DNA of 64,000 nucleotides. Source: Plasmodiophora brassicae (lineage: Eukaryota; Endomyxa: Phytomyxea; Phytomyxea; Plasmodiophorida). How positions within the stretch are numbered: the stretch's first letter is position 1; each line of letters starts with the position of its first letter. Shown one piece after another: positions 60,408 to 64,000 of the stretch. Below the pieces are notes generated by a model. It was not told the origin of the DNA and made no database searches. It saw only the letters and a program-made list of their open reading frames with translations. Location: assembly GCA_036867785.1 (NCBI GenBank), contig CP145426.1, forward strand, positions 620,001-684,000. Reading direction: 5' to 3'. The position numbers and the translations under genes were made by a program.

Positions 60408-63400
60408 TCATTCGACGCTGACGACGACGGCAGGATGGACAACAGGAGGGCCGACGCCTGCATCCGACGACCTCCTCGACAGGGTCGCGTCGACGCGGGC
60501 AGCCAGCACTCGACGCAGGCAGTCGCGAACGCGCTCATCGTCGCTGAGGACGTAGGCGACGAGCGTCTCGGAGCGCTGCGCGCCGTCGCTTGCGAAGGCG
60601 GCCCAGAAGTCGCTGGGCGCAGTCAGCATGGCTTGCAGGACGAGGCAGACGGATTGGTCGCGGCACAGCCGGACAGTGGCGCTGGCGGCCTCCGACCGGA
60701 CCTCGCTGCACAGGTCAAACACACCAACCAGCGTTCGGGTCGCGAAATCGGGCCACTGGGTCGATGCGGCACGACAGAGGCGTATCAGGGCGCTGACGCA
60801 AACGGATTCGAGGTCGGCGAGGTCGTGGTCGTCCGACGGGTTGTCGTGCAGGTCGACGGCGACCCGAAGGACCGCCTGGACGGGCTCCACGAGGCATTCG
60901 ACCTGCACGGCCAGTACCCCGTCAGGCTCTGCAACGCTAGACGAGGGGAAACGTGCCATGACCGACCTGTTGCACATCAGTCACGACCAGGGGCGTCGAC
61001 GGGTTCGTCAGCAGTTGCGTCAGCATGGACTGTGCCACCAGGGCCGACGGAACAACGGCAGGCGGGGCCGCCAGCATCGTCTCGAGCAATCCCGCGACAG
61101 ACCCAAAGGCACGGTTCCGATCGGCAATCGTCAGCGGGGCGTCGACGACCCGTTTCAGGCAGGATATGGCGCCGGACGCGAACTGGATCGGCGTCTGAAT
61201 TGCCAACTGGAGGAACCGAAGCAGCGCGGGGATGAACGGCGATGAGGCAGGATACAACTCTGCGGGGGGCGGGGTCAGACACGTTCCGCGAATACGAACG
61301 CGCGGCACCACCACCGCACCGAGCGCAACGGCCGTAACGCCATCGACAAGAGCAGTGTACACGCTGGAGAATTCGTCAACGATAGACGTGGACGCGCTCT
61401 GCTCGGCGGTGACCTGTTGAAAACCCGCGTGTCGGTCACCCCGGCTCTGGTTCGTCATGCGCCAGGGGAGTCTCCAACACGTACCGTCGTGGACAGTATA
61501 CGATTCATGTACGGGACCACCGTGTTGTCCTGTATTCGAGCCCAGACGACATCGCCATGGGCGCCCGCAAGGACATCCAGCATCTGACAAGCACAGCGCG
61601 ACGCTAAGTACCGGCCGTAATCGTCACCGAGCGAGACAGCAGGCACAACCTACCTCCCGTAACGCGTTCAACGTCGGCGGCGACACCGGTAGGTCCGACC
61701 CAATCGCCATGATCAGCGACCTCACGACCGACAGGATCAGGTTGTTGAGCGCGTCGTGGTCGGCGCCGACCTCGCCGACGTTGCGGATGACGTCTGAGAC
61801 AGGGGGTTACTGGAGGACATCAGGAGCATCGCATTGCACGTCTTTACGGTCCGTTATAAATCCCATTAATGCGACCGCATGGAGTTGCACGAGGGGGAAC
61901 TCGCAATGGGCCATAACGTCGAGCACCGTAACGAGCTCGTTGAGTTCGTCCTACGCGAAGGGATCAGCGTCTCGATGGTCAGGACAAGAGAGAGGGAGCG
62001 GATGCCTGACGTTGTTCAGCTTGGTGAGATGTGCGCGGCAAAGAAAGCTGACCATGTTCAGAATGAGCATGACGGTCTCGACCTGTTTCTCTTTCGAGGC
62101 GAACGTCAGCACGACGAGTATGCCGTGCCACGCCGAATGGATGCTGCTGATGTGTACGGGGACCAGCCCCGCCAGGCACGCTATGACACGATGCCACAGC
62201 GTCGACGAGTGCCGGGCGCCCCTGGACAAACGTTGGAGGCCTGTCCTCAGACACGAACGGGTCCGATTCACTGACATGATCGAAACGAAGACGTCGACGA
62301 ACTGCCCCTGAAGCTTCGCCACCTGCGACGACGCACGTCAGCGCCCGGCCGGGCTAAACGAGGGGAACGGTGCGGCGAACCTCAGCAGACGCTTGCCTGC
62401 TAAACGCTGCGTCCAGGATCGTGCCAACCGCATTGATAACCTTCTCGGCTTGCTTGGTCGGCGACTGATTACAAGCCTGCGCTCAGCGCGACGTTCGTTA
62501 ACGACCTCAACCATGGGTGGACGCGCGCTGGCGAACGCAACCTGGACGAAATGCATGCGGACGATGGCCCACATCTGCAGGATCGTGTCGACGTCGCGGT
62601 CCAGGTTCAGGATGACGATCTTCGCGATCCGATCGATCGTCTGCGTGCCGCCCAGGGCCAGCTCCTGCGTCGAGATGGCGCAGATGGACACGCAGTAGTG
62701 AATGAACGCCCCCTGCGGCAACTTCGGCGTCGCCAGGTAGACCGACTGCAGGTGTTCCATCAGGGCGCGGTCGATGGCCGGGCTTCGTTCCAGATTCCAC
62801 AGGAACTGCAGGACCGCCTCCCACGACTCGTCCAGGTCGCGGCCGTGGTTCAGCCCCAGGTCCAGGACAATCTCGATCACGTATCGGTGCGATGCAGTCA
62901 GGGACGACGTCGTGCCCGACACCATTGTCGCGGGCGCGAACAGCTTCGTGCTGCGCCCGCCTTTGTCAGATGCTGGCCACGGTCACAACAACGCGCCACG
63001 AACGATACCTGTTGACAAGCGACTGCACGAAGGCGGTCCGGGCGACAACGGCGCCCATGGCCATTGACAGGAGGACAAACTCGCGGTACGAATCGATACA
63101 CCGTCGCCAGGTCTCAGCATCCAGGGCACAGTGCTCGGTAGCGACGCCGAGAGCGGCGAGCGCGGGCGGCCACCCGTTGACGAGCAGCGTTGCAATGCCC
63201 TCCTTGGCCGTGGACAAATCGATCGACGTTCGAGCGGACCGCAACGCGCGGCCCTCGTTCAGGACAAACACGGGCTGATCCAGAGGGCCAGGTGACGCTG
63301 GCGGCCGAGTGACCGGAGGGGGCGGTGACGATTCCGGTAGCAGGTGCAGCCCGATGCCAACGCCACTGTCTCGACGCAGAGGCGCATCCGGTGAGGTCGT

Positions 63401-64000
63401 AATGGATTCTAGATCGGGGGCCCCGGTAAGCGCGCCGCCAGTGCACGGGACAGGCCAGCGCGCATACGAATAAACTTGCGAAGTGACGCGGCAATCAGGC
63501 CGAGAGCGCGAACCGCCTGGACGATAACGGGATGGGCCCTGCTGGACGACGACGAGCTCTGCTCCACAGCGCTGGATATGGCGCCCTGCATGGGCCACAT
63601 AAACGTTGGTTACCGACCACAAGATCATCAACCACACGTCGCTCACCTGAAGCATCTTCAGTACCGACGTGAATAGTTTCGCAGCCGACGGGTGCGACGC
63701 ACGCGGGATGAACAAGTCGCCGAGGACCTGTGGGCGAAACGACAGGTACGCCAGCAGCTCCAGCAAGATCAGCACATGAGATTCCTGGCGCAACGACCCT
63801 GCAAGGACGGTTACACACACGCACACGTCATCGTACGTCGTGGGAACACTGCCCCCGGACCGGACCTTCCAGGACGACGCTCATCAGATGGTTGACGGCT
63901 AGGGCCAGCCCGTTCGGCAACGTTCGCGAAAAGCTCTCCGCAATCGAGCCTGCACGGTACACCCGTCAACATGCCATACCCCGGTTGCAAAGAGGACAGC
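60408..64000 (-). CDS. MON2/BIG-family large ARF-GEF-like protein (3' part)
   Basis: Several minus-strand frames joined by unresolved short introns form a helical-repeat protein whose 5' end lies beyond the right edge. Diagnostic stretches in order: LLELLAYLSFRPQVLGDLFI (HUS-like, ~63,750); WRRCIDSYREFVLLSMAMGA with ARTAFVQSLVNRY (~63,100-63,000), like the first helices after Sec7 in BIG or MON2; VIEIVLDLGLNHGRDLDESW followed by EAVLQFLWNLER (~62,880-62,780), like the BIG 'NIDAIKTLI..A...G..L..SW..VL' motif; and TIDRIAKIVILNLDRDVDTI (~62,630). No Sec7 catalytic sequence is in the window. MON2 and BIG proteins act at the trans-Golgi. Stop at 60408. Gene identity is moderate; individual exon borders are unknown. 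Confidence 0.5.

Overview
The window reads as nuclear DNA of an intron-dense protist. Genes are GC-rich and close together on both strands. They are interrupted by very short introns (about 44-79 nt, nearly all GT-AG) that repeatedly join neighbouring reading frames into recognisable eukaryotic proteins: RAD50, U5 snRNP 40K, axonemal dynein light chain LC1, LMBRD2-like, a CFP1/SPP1-like COMPASS subunit, a MON2/BIG-like protein and an adhesion-GPCR-like receptor. LC1 implies a flagellated stage. Secreted SKP1-like/ankyrin proteins, a plant-type DYW PPR protein, high GC and tiny introns would suit a phytomyxean rhizarian such as Plasmodiophora or a relative. That assignment is inference; no marker gene here proves it.

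Left third (1-24,400): tail of a coiled-coil membrane protein; LMBRD2-like membrane protein; secreted SKP1-like/ankyrin gene; minus-strand ankyrin gene; a second, complete SKP1-like/ankyrin gene; another coiled-coil membrane protein; tail-anchored PUB-domain protein; 19-exon RAD50; a lectin-like/REJ/GPS/7TM receptor; a small hypothetical gene; and a third SKP1-like/ankyrin gene on the minus strand.

Middle (24,400-41,300): a gene-poor, repeat-rich stretch with two foldback structures, a 17-bp tandem array and an open frame resembling the N-terminal part of a tyrosine recombinase. Then comes the CFP1/SPP1-like gene, and next to its 5' end a Mutator-like DNA transposon with terminal inverted repeats built of ~29-bp subrepeats. 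Its transposase, once two short introns are removed, carries two tandem USP-like cysteine-protease modules. A young chromodomain Ty3/gypsy element with identical 197-bp LTRs sits inside it, 20 bp upstream of the transposase start codon.

Right third (41,300-64,000): DYW-type PPR protein whose deaminase motif has Ala in place of the catalytic Glu; a secreted or type I membrane protein; two small secreted ankyrin genes with related leaders flanking a long coiled-coil gene; dynein LC1; U5-40K; a four-helix RING protein with one zinc ligand replaced; an unknown secreted or membrane protein; and a MON2/BIG-like gene running off the right edge.

The genes do not form one pathway. The themes are housekeeping functions (DNA repair, splicing, chromatin, Golgi traffic, cilia), a secreted SKP1/ankyrin family that could act on a host (hypothesis), and a transposon island. 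Exon borders come from reading GT/AG sites, frame continuity and family conservation; none is backed by RNA.
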